In this document: positions 6,828 to 14,137 of the stretch, piece by piece
How the letters are laid out: the number at the start of each line of letters is the position of its first letter
How positions within the stretch are numbered: the stretch's first letter is position 1
Assembly: GCA_021372715.1 (NCBI GenBank)
Contig: JAJFTX010000199.1
Location: 1 to 18,752 of the forward strand
DNA length: 18,752 nucleotides
Reading direction: 5' to 3'
Source of the DNA: Methanobacterium sp.
Lineage (GTDB): Archaea > Methanobacteriota > Methanobacteria > Methanobacteriales > Methanobacteriaceae
Notes under the pieces: generated by a model
Databases searched by the model: none
Seen by the model: only the letters and a program-made list of their open reading frames with translations
Told to the model about the DNA's origin: nothing
Made by a program: the position numbers and the translations under genes

Positions 6828-9593
6828 ATGAGGGTATTTGATCTTCTTAAAACCAGAATAGAAAAAATGGAAGAAAAAAGTGACATAAAAGGCCTAATAC
6901 TGGCCTTAAAAGATGATGACGAACAATTACGTCTGGAATCGGCACGCGCCTTGGGCAAGATAGGCTCACCAGAAGCCATAGAACCACTAACCCAAACCCT
7001 ACACGACCCAGACAAAGGAGTAAAAGAAGAAGCAATAACCGCCCTAGGAAAAATAGGAGACCCAAAAGCAACACCACCACTCATAGACGCCCTGAACAGC
7101 CAATACATCTCAATAAGATGGAGAGCCGCCCAAGCACTGGGAAAAATAGGCTCACCAGAAGCCATAGAACCACTAACCCAAACCCTACACGACCCAGACA
7201 AAGAAGTTAGGGAAGAAGCAATAACCGCCCTGGGAAGGATAAACATCCAACCCATACTAAAAGACCTGAAAAGCAACGACTCAGGTGTTAAATCTGACGC
7301 CATCACAGAAGTAAACAGACCTCCTAAAAAATCAAAACCTCAAACTATCAATAACAAGTCGAAAGTCAGAATTTCTACAGGACCTGAAGAAAAAATTAGT
7401 AAACCCCCTGAAAAAGAAATAGTTAAAGAAGCAGGAATAACTGAAAGCACCAAAGTAACTGATTCAGAAAAAAAGGAACCAGAAACAGAGGAAACTGGTG
7501 AAAAGAAACTAGGCTTCAAGGAAACCGTAAGATTAATTTCTAAAGGTAAAATTAAGGAAACCCCAAAAGTTCAGCTTTCAATAGAGGATAAACAAGAAAT
7601 TACGCCCAGTGATGAGGAAAAACCTGTAATTACATCCAATAAAGAGGATAAAGAAGAAATAACTCAAAAAACTGAGGAAAAATCTGACTTAAAAGAAACT
7701 AAAACAATTAAAATAGCAAAAAAAGACAGGAAATTAAAAACAAAAGAAATCAGTAGGGCAAAAGATAAAAAAAGAGAATTATCATCCCCAGATGAAGAAA
7801 TAAAAAATCTGGAAAAACCCCCAGAAATTGAAAAAGAAGCCCCATCTATAGAAGGAGAATCATCCCTGGAACCAACCAGCATCCATGATGAAAAAATTGA
7901 ACAAATGACTATGGCCCCCAAAACACAGGAGACACCTGATTTTAAAGATAAATTAGAAACAGATCCCATGAACAATGAAGTTATAGAAAAAGAAGAAGTT
8001 ATCATGGTTGAAAACGACACAGGAGCTGAAACAGAAGTTTCAATTAATTCTGGATTAGAAAGGGAAGAATCTGAAGAAGAAAATATTTTCATCAGCAGTG
8101 ATAATGCTGATTTTAAAGATAGAGAAAAAAAATTGTATGATAAAGGTTTGTATCATCTAATTCGGCGATTTGTGCGTAAATCAAAATATGAATACTTGGA
8201 TAATTTTATGCGCAAGTCTCGTTATGATTATCAATTTACTGATCTGCAGAAATTAAAGGACCTGCTGGTTTATAAGGGGATAGAGTTCACTGCTGAAGAA
8301 ATACGGTGGTTAGTCCAGGAAGAAGTGAAAAAACAGGATTATCAAGAATTTGAAGATAAAATATTATTAACTGAACACCAGTCCCTAGAGCAGTACCTGG
8401 AAAACTACATCAAAAATTATCCGTTAGATACTCCAGAGAATATCCAAAACATGGAAAAACTACTACGAAAAGAAAGAATAGCCACAGAAAACCTGATAAA
8501 GCACATAGATAAAACCCGGAGACGTAAAGAGATATTGGATTTTCAAAACAAATTACTCCAACCTACTATGGGAACTCTTGAAGAAAAGGATTCTCCTTCT
8601 ATTTTAATTAAATTTATGAAGAAGGACCTGCTAGAGAAAAGGGATAAACTGATCTCCACTGGTGAATATAAATATATTGAGAATTTTCTGCGAATGTCCA
8701 AATATGACTATCATATGGGTGATCTTCAAAAGTTCAAGAATATGTTGGAATATAAGGGAATAACCTTCCAGGATGAAGAAATGATATGGCTAATCCAGGA
8801 AGAAATAAAAAAACAGGATTATCAGGAATTTGAAGAAAGAATAATGGAAACACAACCACATAAACCACAACAATACCTGGAAAATTACATAAACAGTTAC
8901 CATCTAGACACTCCAGAGAATATCCAAAACATGGAAAAACTACTACATAAAGAAAGAATACCCACAAAAAACATGATAGAACAGATAGAAAAAGCCAGGA
9001 AAGAAAAAGAAATAGAAGAATTCGAAAAAAAATTGTATAAGAAACTCGAACCAAGTTATAATTCAATTCCAGTAATAGAATCCAATGTATCTAAGGATAA
9101 AGCCCTTAAAAATGCACAAATTCTCAATAATCTTGGTAATTTATTCTATGATCTGGGAAAACCCGATGAAGCCCTGCTATATTATGATAAATCCCTATAT
9201 ATCTATCCGGATTATATAGATGCCTGGAAAAATAAAGGATTAATTTTCTACACCATGGGAAGATCACAAAAGGCAGTCGCCTGCTATAATCATGTTTTGA
9301 AGATTGACCCTGACTATGGGGAAGTGTGGCTGGATATTGGTGTTATCCTATTTGAATTGGGCAAATTGAGAGAAGCCAAAATATGTTATGATAAAGCCCT
9401 GGACATGGATCCCAGTTACAATAAAGAAACCAGCCTTTATTCGCGGCGGTTCCTGCATAAAAATCCCTATTACCAGGAAATTTTTGATAATTATTTGGAT
9501 TCAGTTTCATCTATCGAGCTTCTTGAGGAATCATCTGATTCATTATCCCCTATATCTCAGATAATGCAGTTGTTGATGAATTTAAATCATTGA
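6828..9593 (+). CDS. HEAT-repeat / duplicated unknown domain / TPR protein
   Basis: The 921-residue protein from ATG 6828 (GGTG at 6819-6822, five bases before) is soluble and modular. Residues about 22-158 are roughly five HEAT units of 31 residues (PBS-lyase type), two of them nearly identical. Residues about 160-425 are a K/E/S/T-rich, probably disordered linker. Residues about 435-740 hold an unknown domain of about 125-145 residues present twice, 160 residues apart and about 60% identical without gaps, with a WLxQEE..KKQDYQEFE core. Residues about 760-865 are three TPR units (…NNLGNLFYDLGKPDEAL…), followed by a short acidic tail. HEAT and TPR arrays bind proteins, so a scaffold or adaptor role is likely; no catalytic motif was seen. 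The frame could also start at TTG 6783 (936 residues), but that codon has no ribosome site. The MutS-like gene follows after 52 bases. Confidence 0.88.
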   Translation: MRVFDLLKTRIEKMEEKSDIKGLILALKDDDEQLRLESARALGKIGSPEAIEPLTQTLHDPDKGVKEEAITALGKIGDPKATPPLIDALNSQYISIRWRAAQALGKIGSPEAIEPLTQTLHDPDKEVREEAITALGRINIQPILKDLKSNDSGVKSDAITEVNRPPKKSKPQTINNKSKVRISTGPEEKISKPPEKEIVKEAGITESTKVTDSEKKEPETEETGEKKLGFKETVRLISKGKIKETPKVQLSIEDKQEITPSDEEKPVITSNKEDKEEITQKTEEKSDLKETKTIKIAKKDRKLKTKEISRAKDKKRELSSPDEEIKNLEKPPEIEKEAPSIEGESSLEPTSIHDEKIEQMTMAPKTQETPDFKDKLETDPMNNEVIEKEEVIMVENDTGAETEVSINSGLEREESEEENIFISSDNADFKDREKKLYDKGLYHLIRRFVRKSKYEYLDNFMRKSRYDYQFTDLQKLKDLLVYKGIEFTAEEIRWLVQEEVKKQDYQEFEDKILLTEHQSLEQYLENYIKNYPLDTPENIQNMEKLLRKERIATENLIKHIDKTRRRKEILDFQNKLLQPTMGTLEEKDSPSILIKFMKKDLLEKRDKLISTGEYKYIENFLRMSKYDYHMGDLQKFKNMLEYKGITFQDEEMIWLIQEEIKKQDYQEFEERIMETQPHKPQQYLENYINSYHLDTPENIQNMEKLLHKERIPTKNMIEQIEKARKEKEIEEFEKKLYKKLEPSYNSIPVIESNVSKDKALKNAQILNNLGNLFYDLGKPDEALLYYDKSLYIYPDYIDAWKNKGLIFYTMGRSQKAVACYNHVLKIDPDYGEVWLDIGVILFELGKLREAKICYDKALDMDPSYNKETSLYSRRFLHKNPYYQEIFDNYLDSVSSIELLEESSDSLSPISQIMQLLMNLNH
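6960..7203 (+). repeat. 58-bp exact direct repeat within HEAT units
   Basis: The 58 bases at 6960-7017 recur exactly at 7146-7203, a spacing of 186 bases (62 codons, two HEAT units), with similarity continuing beyond on both sides. The stretch is richer in G+C (31 of 60 bases in 6961-7020, against 20 of 60 in 7381-7440) and C-rich on the coding strand compared with the rest of the gene. A recent duplication or gene conversion between HEAT modules would explain both. Confidence 0.9.
8181..9040 (+). repeat. Tandem duplication of an unknown ~125-residue domain (480-bp period)
   Basis: The codons from about 8181 to 8560 align without gaps to those from about 8661 to 9040 at a fixed 480-base offset. 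By hand count about 76 of 125 residues are identical. The longest exact DNA match is 37 bases (8430-8466 and 8910-8946). Conserved features are a Y-x-Y...NF-R-S-YDY start, the KGI-F-EE-WL-QEE-KKQDYQEFE middle and a YLENYI...LDTPENIQNMEKLL end, all predicted helical. I do not recognise the domain. Confidence 0.88.
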
Positions 9594-9645
9594 ATATCAT
9601 ATAATACAGTGTTTTACAGATAATCAATTAAGGTCAAGTATTGAT

Positions 9646-11562
9646 ATGAAGGAGTATGCAGGGGATATCAGGAACATCAAAGGTGTGGGAGACCGTCTTT
9701 TTGATAAGATTATGGCTAATTTTGGGGGAGAGGATGAATTTCTCCAGGCTGCAAGGAATTTTGAAGTGGATCGAATAGCCAGTGTAGATGGTGTGAGCCA
9801 ACGCAGGGCTATAGAAATAGTTAATGTGGTTTTAGGAAATCCTTCCAAGGATTTTTTGAAAACTGAACCTGCTTTTGAAATATATCAGAATATCTTGGAT
9901 AAGATACTGCAATATGCTAGTACGCAGTATGGTAAAAACAGGATTAAGTTGTTAAGCCCGGTTAATGATGAAGGAAGCATCCAAAGAAGTATAGAATATA
10001 TTATGAACACTAAGAAAGCCGTGAGTGAGCTTCCCATTAATGAAATAAGAAATTTACTTAAAAAATTAGGCCCCATAACTAAACCAAAACCAAAATATAA
10101 TCCTTCTCATGCTATTTTAATAGAATCAAAGGATGATTACCATAGATTAACTGATTTAGGATTGAATAGTTACCTCCCCATAATAAACGGGGATGAAATA
10201 GGTGATCCTAATGATTTTGAATTCATGGTATATGTTTACAGTGAAGGAATGATAGATTTAGGTGATGCCCTTAATGTTGTTATGGTGAATCATGAAGCAC
10301 AGGATTATGAAATAGTTCCTGATATAATCCTATCTTTTTATATTGAAAATCATTCTCTTTTATCAAATATTTTAAAAATTAAAAAAATATTAGGCCAGGA
10401 ATCTATACTTGATGAAGTTTTAGATATTTTAGATTCACTGGAAGCAGGGAGTATAGATGAAGATATCTTAGATATCACTGTGGTCGCCGCTAAGAAGAAG
10501 GCAGATACAAAACTGAAAAAAAGCATAAAAAGTATTGATTTGAAGGGTGATGAAGTTTTAGACCTTTTAAATGAGGGTATGCCTGGTAAGATCCAGAAAA
10601 TATTTGATGAAGTTATTAAAGATGCCCGTCAGGAGATTAAAGATAAAACTGGTTGTTCTTTTGATCCTTTCATCCAGAAGTATCCTATCGAAGTTGATCT
10701 TAATGAATTAGAAAGGGTTAAAAAACAGGAGTTAGCTAAGAAGAACATCCTTGACTTTGAAAATAAGGTTAAAGCTGCAAATCGTCTTAAAGAGTTGAGA
10801 AGTAATGTGGAAAATGAGATCAGGGAAATTTATCAATTTGATTATGAGTTTGCACTGGGATGCTTTGCCCATTACTATGATCTTAATCCTCCGGTGATTG
10901 GTGATGGATTCAGTTTCAAGGATGGAATTAATCTTAATTTAGCTTTAAATAGGGATGAAAGTATACAGAAAATCAATTATAATCTTAGATCACCAGATAA
11001 TGTGGTTCTGCTTACAGGAGCTAATAGTGGTGGTAAAACCACTTTATTAGAGACATTGGCTCAGATTTTCATTATGACCCAGATGGGTCTACCTGTTTGT
11101 GCCTGTGAATCCAAGATTCAGCTCTTGGATGAGTTGTATTTCTTCTCTAAAAAAAGAAGCCTGGATGCGGGTGCTTTTGAATCTTTTCTTAACACTTTCA
11201 TGCCTATTGTTACTAAAAAATGCCATAAATTGATTTTACTTGACGAATTAGAAGCTATTACTGAATTAGAAGCTGCTGTAAAAATTATCGCCAGTTTCAT
11301 GGATTATGTGAGAGATTCTGATTCTTATGCTATTATCGTGACTCATATGGCCCGGGAAATCCTTAAATATAGTGATGTAAGGGTTGATGGAATTGAAGCA
11401 CAGGGATTGGACGAGAATTATAATCTCATTGTTGATAGAAGTCCTCGTATGAATTATTTCGCTAAAAGTACCCCTGAACTAATATTAAAACGGATGTATG
11501 AGAAGTCTGATGGAAGATTAAAGGAGATCTATGGTGAAATGCTTGATAAATTCAGGGATTAA
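9646..11562 (+). CDS. Archaeal MutS-related ATPase with N-terminal helix-hairpin-helix
   Basis: The 638-residue protein begins with two helix-hairpin-helix-like stretches (I-K-G-V-G-D near residues 8-13 and S-V-D-G-V-S near 46-51), a DNA-binding fold. A long helical middle corresponds to the MutS core/clamp region. The C-terminal ABC-type ATPase has Walker A GANSGGKT at 458-465, Walker B LILLDE with D533 and E534, and the switch histidine H567 in VTHMA. This is the MutS-family ATPase architecture seen in archaeal MutS-related proteins. The N-terminal mismatch-recognition domain of classical MutS and the Smr nuclease domain of MutS2 are absent. It probably acts on branched or recombining DNA rather than in classical mismatch repair, which is inference. 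ATG 9646 has AAGGT about 11 bases upstream. It follows the HEAT/TPR gene closely and ends tail to tail with the minus-strand gene, sharing TTAA. Confidence 0.86.
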   Translation: MKEYAGDIRNIKGVGDRLFDKIMANFGGEDEFLQAARNFEVDRIASVDGVSQRRAIEIVNVVLGNPSKDFLKTEPAFEIYQNILDKILQYASTQYGKNRIKLLSPVNDEGSIQRSIEYIMNTKKAVSELPINEIRNLLKKLGPITKPKPKYNPSHAILIESKDDYHRLTDLGLNSYLPIINGDEIGDPNDFEFMVYVYSEGMIDLGDALNVVMVNHEAQDYEIVPDIILSFYIENHSLLSNILKIKKILGQESILDEVLDILDSLEAGSIDEDILDITVVAAKKKADTKLKKSIKSIDLKGDEVLDLLNEGMPGKIQKIFDEVIKDARQEIKDKTGCSFDPFIQKYPIEVDLNELERVKKQELAKKNILDFENKVKAANRLKELRSNVENEIREIYQFDYEFALGCFAHYYDLNPPVIGDGFSFKDGINLNLALNRDESIQKINYNLRSPDNVVLLTGANSGGKTTLLETLAQIFIMTQMGLPVCACESKIQLLDELYFFSKKRSLDAGAFESFLNTFMPIVTKKCHKLILLDELEAITELEAAVKIIASFMDYVRDSDSYAIIVTHMAREILKYSDVRVDGIEAQGLDENYNLIVDRSPRMNYFAKSTPELILKRMYEKSDGRLKEIYGEMLDKFRD

Positions 11563-11580
11563 TTATTTTTTTCTTTTTCA
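11563..11580 (+). terminator. T-rich tract behind the MutS-like gene, inside the opposing gene
   Basis: Seven T, one C and five T (11566-11578) follow directly after the stop codon, a strong archaeal oligo-T end signal for the plus strand. The same bases on the minus strand encode the lysine/glutamate/asparagine tail of the converging gene, so one stretch has two uses. Confidence 0.5.
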
Positions 11581-11941
11581 AAATTAATTTTTAGAGTATT
11601 GCTCAGTTCTGATTCAAATCCGCTTTCTATTATCATGGATATTTCAGAATCCCCCGATAAGATAAAGTTAAATTCAAACATTGCCTTATCCATTTCTAAT
11701 GGTATAGAATCCTGAGTATTTGCTGCTTTAACTCCATCTATGATGCTTGAAAAACTTTTAGCAACCATTTCATCCATTCCCAGCAGCTCTATTTCTTTAT
11801 CAATTTTACCTTCTTTAAGGGGTTTTAAGGTTATAGCGGTGGTTTGTATGGATTTTTCAGACAATTTTGAGCCGAACTCTATTTTACCCAGTATGGGAAT
11901 GTTTAAACTTAATTTTGCACGGTATCTGCAGTAGCTATAGT

Positions 11942-11948
11942 TTTTAAA
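11942..11948 (-). other. Candidate -1 slippery heptamer TTTAAAA
   Basis: On the minus strand the reading frame passes ACT TTA AAA ACT (codons 53-56 of the 65-residue frame), so T-TTA-AAA sits in exactly the X-XXY-YYZ phase of a -1 slippery site. A slip here leads into the open -1 frame that reaches 11559. No stimulatory hairpin or close upstream Shine-Dalgarno site was apparent, so its use is unproven. Confidence 0.4.
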
Positions 11949-12121
11949 GTTAATTCTATATTTTTAATTTTGATTCCAAACTCCTGCATCTCTGCCTGTT
12001 CTATAATAATTGATTTCTTAAAGCTATTTACCAGATAGGCTACTGGTATGCTTCTAACATTGAATCCCTTATTTTTTTGAGTTATATCTATTAATTCCTT
12101 AGACATTTTGGTCTACCTCCC

Positions 12122-12156
12122 TGTTATTATTTGATAACATATCATTTTAATGTTAT
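12122..12156. promoter_or_regulatory. Three alternating TGTTAT/ATAACA half-sites in a divergent promoter
   Basis: TGTTAT (12122-12127), ATAACAT (12134-12140) and ATGTTAT (12150-12156) form two overlapping inverted repeats with 6- and 9-base spacers. They lie just upstream of the ribosome site of the minus-strand split gene and about 130 bases before the DUF429 start, so a dimeric regulator could bind here and control one or both genes. AT-rich DNA makes such repeats less surprising. Confidence 0.4.
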
Positions 12157-12282
12157 ATTATTAGATAAAAATATTATATGTTTAATCATATCCTCCAGAA
12201 GCTGCATCAATGAATTAAAAACCAGGGTATTTTTTATGATAATCTTTATTTTAATGGATTTGATAAGAGATTGGAAGTGGAT

Positions 12283-12843
12283 ATGATTATTATAGGAATC
12301 GACTTAGCAGGTAAAGAAGAAAATCCCACAGGCATATGTGTTACAGGGACAGATAAGGTTATTTTAAAAACTTTACACAGTGATACGGATATTATTAAAT
12401 ATGTAAAAAAAATTAACCCATCCATTGTTACCATTGACGCGCCTTTATCCCTACCTAAGGGCCGCTGCTGCTTGGAGAAAGATTGTAAATGTGCTTCGGG
12501 TGGGCATCTCCGGAAAGCAGAACGTGAAATTCGTCCCTATGGTAGGGTACTTCCACTTACCTTTAAGGGGATGAAGATGCTTACTCTGCGAGGAATAAGA
12601 CTGGCTCAAGAACTTAGAAAAGATTTTGAAGTTATAGAAACCCATCCCCGAACTATTCAGAAGATGCTGGGTTTTAAGGATTTAAAAGATGATTTAAGTA
12701 AAGTATATAAATTGTCCAATAATCCCACGGAACATGAACTAGATGCTCTTCTTGCCGCGATGATTGGAAATTTGTATATTAATGGCCTTTATCTAGAGCT
12801 GGGTGATCCTGAAGAAGGGACAATTATTTTACCATTATTATGA
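12283..12843 (+). CDS. DUF429 family protein, RNase H-like fold
   Basis: A 186-residue protein beginning M-I-I-I-G-I-D-L-A-G, the typical first strand of DUF429 proteins, with D7 and D52 (in TIDAPLSLP) placed like acidic residues of RNase H-like folds. A cysteine cluster C62, C63, C68, C70 with nearby H75 may bind a metal, and an E-T-H-P motif and a late E-x-x-A-x-x-A helix (HELDALLAA) complete the usual pattern. DUF429 is predicted to be a nuclease-like enzyme, but no activity is established. An in-frame TTG at 12271 would add four residues. ATG 12283 is preferred because it starts right at the conserved first strand and has GGAAG five bases upstream. It is divergent from the split gene and ends about 160 bases before the sugar cluster. 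Confidence 0.8.
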   Translation: MIIIGIDLAGKEENPTGICVTGTDKVILKTLHSDTDIIKYVKKINPSIVTIDAPLSLPKGRCCLEKDCKCASGGHLRKAEREIRPYGRVLPLTFKGMKMLTLRGIRLAQELRKDFEVIETHPRTIQKMLGFKDLKDDLSKVYKLSNNPTEHELDALLAAMIGNLYINGLYLELGDPEEGTIILPLL

Positions 12844-12908
12844 TGATTATAGGTCCTATGATCCGTGGAAATTATTATACCAAAGAATCCATAGTATATA
12901 AAACTCTA

Positions 12909-12914
12909 TTTTTT
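12909..12914 (+). terminator. T-tract between the DUF429 gene and the sugar cluster
   Basis: Six T lie about 65 bases behind the DUF429 stop and ahead of the TATA-like box of the next gene, so they may end the DUF429 transcript and set the sugar cluster apart. Confidence 0.35.
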
Positions 12915-12933
12915 GGTCTATCTTAATATTTAG

Positions 12934-12943
12934 AATATATAAT
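12934..12943 (+). promoter_or_regulatory. TATA-like box of the sugar gene cluster
   Basis: AATATATAAT is one of the better archaeal TATA-like boxes in the window. Transcription starting about 25 bases downstream would give a leader of about 40 bases before ATG 13005, holding GGTG at 12994-12997 as ribosome site. A second AT-rich match at about 12968-12981 is an alternative. Confidence 0.45.
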
Positions 12944-13004
12944 CTCTTTAATAAATTAAAAAAAACATAATAATATAATATCAGTTGAATTCCGGTGTAT
13001 TTTT

Positions 13005-14114
13005 ATGGCATCAATTTTAAACTGGGAAGAAAAGATAAATCAATTAAAAATATCTAATCCAGACACATACCTTATTTTTAAAAGAATATATAAATATAAT
13101 ACTGATACAGGCTCAATGAATATCCCCAATTCATTTAAAGATAATGCCATATCCTATTTGGGTGATAAATCCCTTTCTAATCAAGAGAACTTAGAAAGAA
13201 TTGAACAGCAGAAGATTATCAAATTTTACAATATATGGACTGGTGAAGGTGCTGTTTTTAATTCATTAAGAGCTAAGAGACCCGGGATTAAAGCAGGAAA
13301 TAGAGAAAATCAACTCGAAAAACTAATTCAGGATTCTGAAGAAAACTGTGATTTCTGTAATCCAGAAAAATTCACTCCTTCAGACTCGTTTGGAAGAGTT
13401 AAAAGTGAATTTTGTATCACAGCAGCAAATTTAGCAAAATACGATGCATATAGCAGCTTAATAATATTCAAAAAACACAACCCCCTGGATTTCAATCAGG
13501 AAGAATTATCTGACTATATAAATACCGCTTTCAAGTGGTTTAATCGGGTTTATGAATATGATCGGAGATATAAATTCCCTTTTATGGTTTGGAATTGTTT
13601 GTATAAGGCCGGTGCATCACAGGTGCATGGACATGCTCAAATATTAATGACTCGTGACTTTCCGTATGCTAAAATAGAAAATATAATAAATACTTCTATA
13701 AATTATAAAAAACAAGTGGGTAAAAATTATTTTTCAGATTTATATAAGTTACATCATTCTATGGGGTTAGCCCATAGTAAAGGTGAAGTGAAAATAATAG
13801 TGAGCATTACTCCCCTGAAGGAAAAAGAAGTTTTAGTTATCTCCCCAAATCCCCCATCCAAATCATTAGAAGCTAAAAAAGTTATTTTTAAGATTTTAAG
13901 AAATTATATTGATGTTTTAGGTGTGGAAAGTTTCAATTTATCAATTTATTGCCCAAAATATCCAGTTAATAATATCCCCTATCTAATTAAAATTATAGAC
14001 CGTGGTAAGCTTTTTTCGAAAACTGCCGATATGGGAGGTATGGAACTATATGGAAGTAGTGTAGCTTCTGATGATCCATATAACATCATTCAACACCTAA
14101 AGGAAATTCTTTAA
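13005..14114 (+). CDS. GalT-like protein of the HIT superfamily (hexose-1-phosphate nucleotidyl transfer or nucleotide-sugar phosphorolysis)
   Basis: The 369-residue protein carries the galactose-1-phosphate uridylyltransferase-type active site. N197 precedes GAS and H208-G-H210-A-Q212, the H-x-H-x-Q motif in which the second histidine is the nucleotidylated nucleophile. C115 and C118 (CDFC), H159 and H208 match the four zinc ligands of GalT. The first ~80 residues are helical and not obviously part of the GalT fold. GalT-family enzymes move NMP between sugar phosphates, and some relatives phosphorolyse ADP- or UDP-sugars. The substrate cannot be assigned here. It heads the trehalose-type cluster, has GGTG seven bases before its ATG, and ends 23 bases before the phosphatase gene, which suggests a role in supplying or recovering the nucleotide sugar used by the GT20 enzyme. 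Confidence 0.8.
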   Translation: MASILNWEEKINQLKISNPDTYLIFKRIYKYNTDTGSMNIPNSFKDNAISYLGDKSLSNQENLERIEQQKIIKFYNIWTGEGAVFNSLRAKRPGIKAGNRENQLEKLIQDSEENCDFCNPEKFTPSDSFGRVKSEFCITAANLAKYDAYSSLIIFKKHNPLDFNQEELSDYINTAFKWFNRVYEYDRRYKFPFMVWNCLYKAGASQVHGHAQILMTRDFPYAKIENIINTSINYKKQVGKNYFSDLYKLHHSMGLAHSKGEVKIIVSITPLKEKEVLVISPNPPSKSLEAKKVIFKILRNYIDVLGVESFNLSIYCPKYPVNNIPYLIKIIDRGKLFSKTADMGGMELYGSSVASDDPYNIIQHLKEIL

Positions 14115-14137
14115 AATCATATAAAAAAGCTAAGATT

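Larger units (their letters stand above)
11559..12106 (-). pseudogene. Uncharacterised protein split over two frames (apparent -1 frame change)
   Basis: The 5' part (ATG 12106 to the TAA at 11909-11911, 65 residues) has a strong ribosome site, GGAGGT at 12115-12120, eight bases before the ATG. The 3' part runs to 11559 in the -1 frame and is open from about 11963, but has no ribosome site: its first listed start is a TTG at 11864 and its coding-like sequence extends upstream of it. Joined by a -1 shift within 11909-11963, the two give about 182 residues with alternating beta-like strands and a charged tail; no signal peptide or membrane helix is obvious. I do not recognise the family. It may be a broken gene, a base missing from the assembly in the A5 run at 11941-11945, or a programmed frameshift at TTTAAAA (11942-11948). 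It converges on the MutS-like gene and is divergent from the DUF429 gene. Confidence 0.6.

Noticed and set aside
6791..7306. Long minus-strand open frame opposite the HEAT repeats
   Set aside because: It mirrors the repetitive HEAT codons and has no ribosome site; the plus strand gives a clear repeat protein.
7310..8100. Low-complexity K/E-rich stretch considered as two separate genes joined by error
   Set aside because: The frame stays open with lysine/glutamate-rich linker typical of modular scaffold proteins, and no stop, ribosome site or new start separates the parts.
11740..11934. Plus-strand open frame opposite the split gene, considered as the real gene
   Set aside because: Its serine/isoleucine/leucine-rich product looks like the reverse reading of the minus-strand protein and it has no ribosome site, whereas the minus strand has GGAGGT before its ATG.
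12236..12286. A 16-codon frame ending in ATGA overlap with the DUF429 start, like a coupled leader peptide
   Set aside because: It has no ribosome site and no recognisable content, and such short frames are common in AT-rich DNA.
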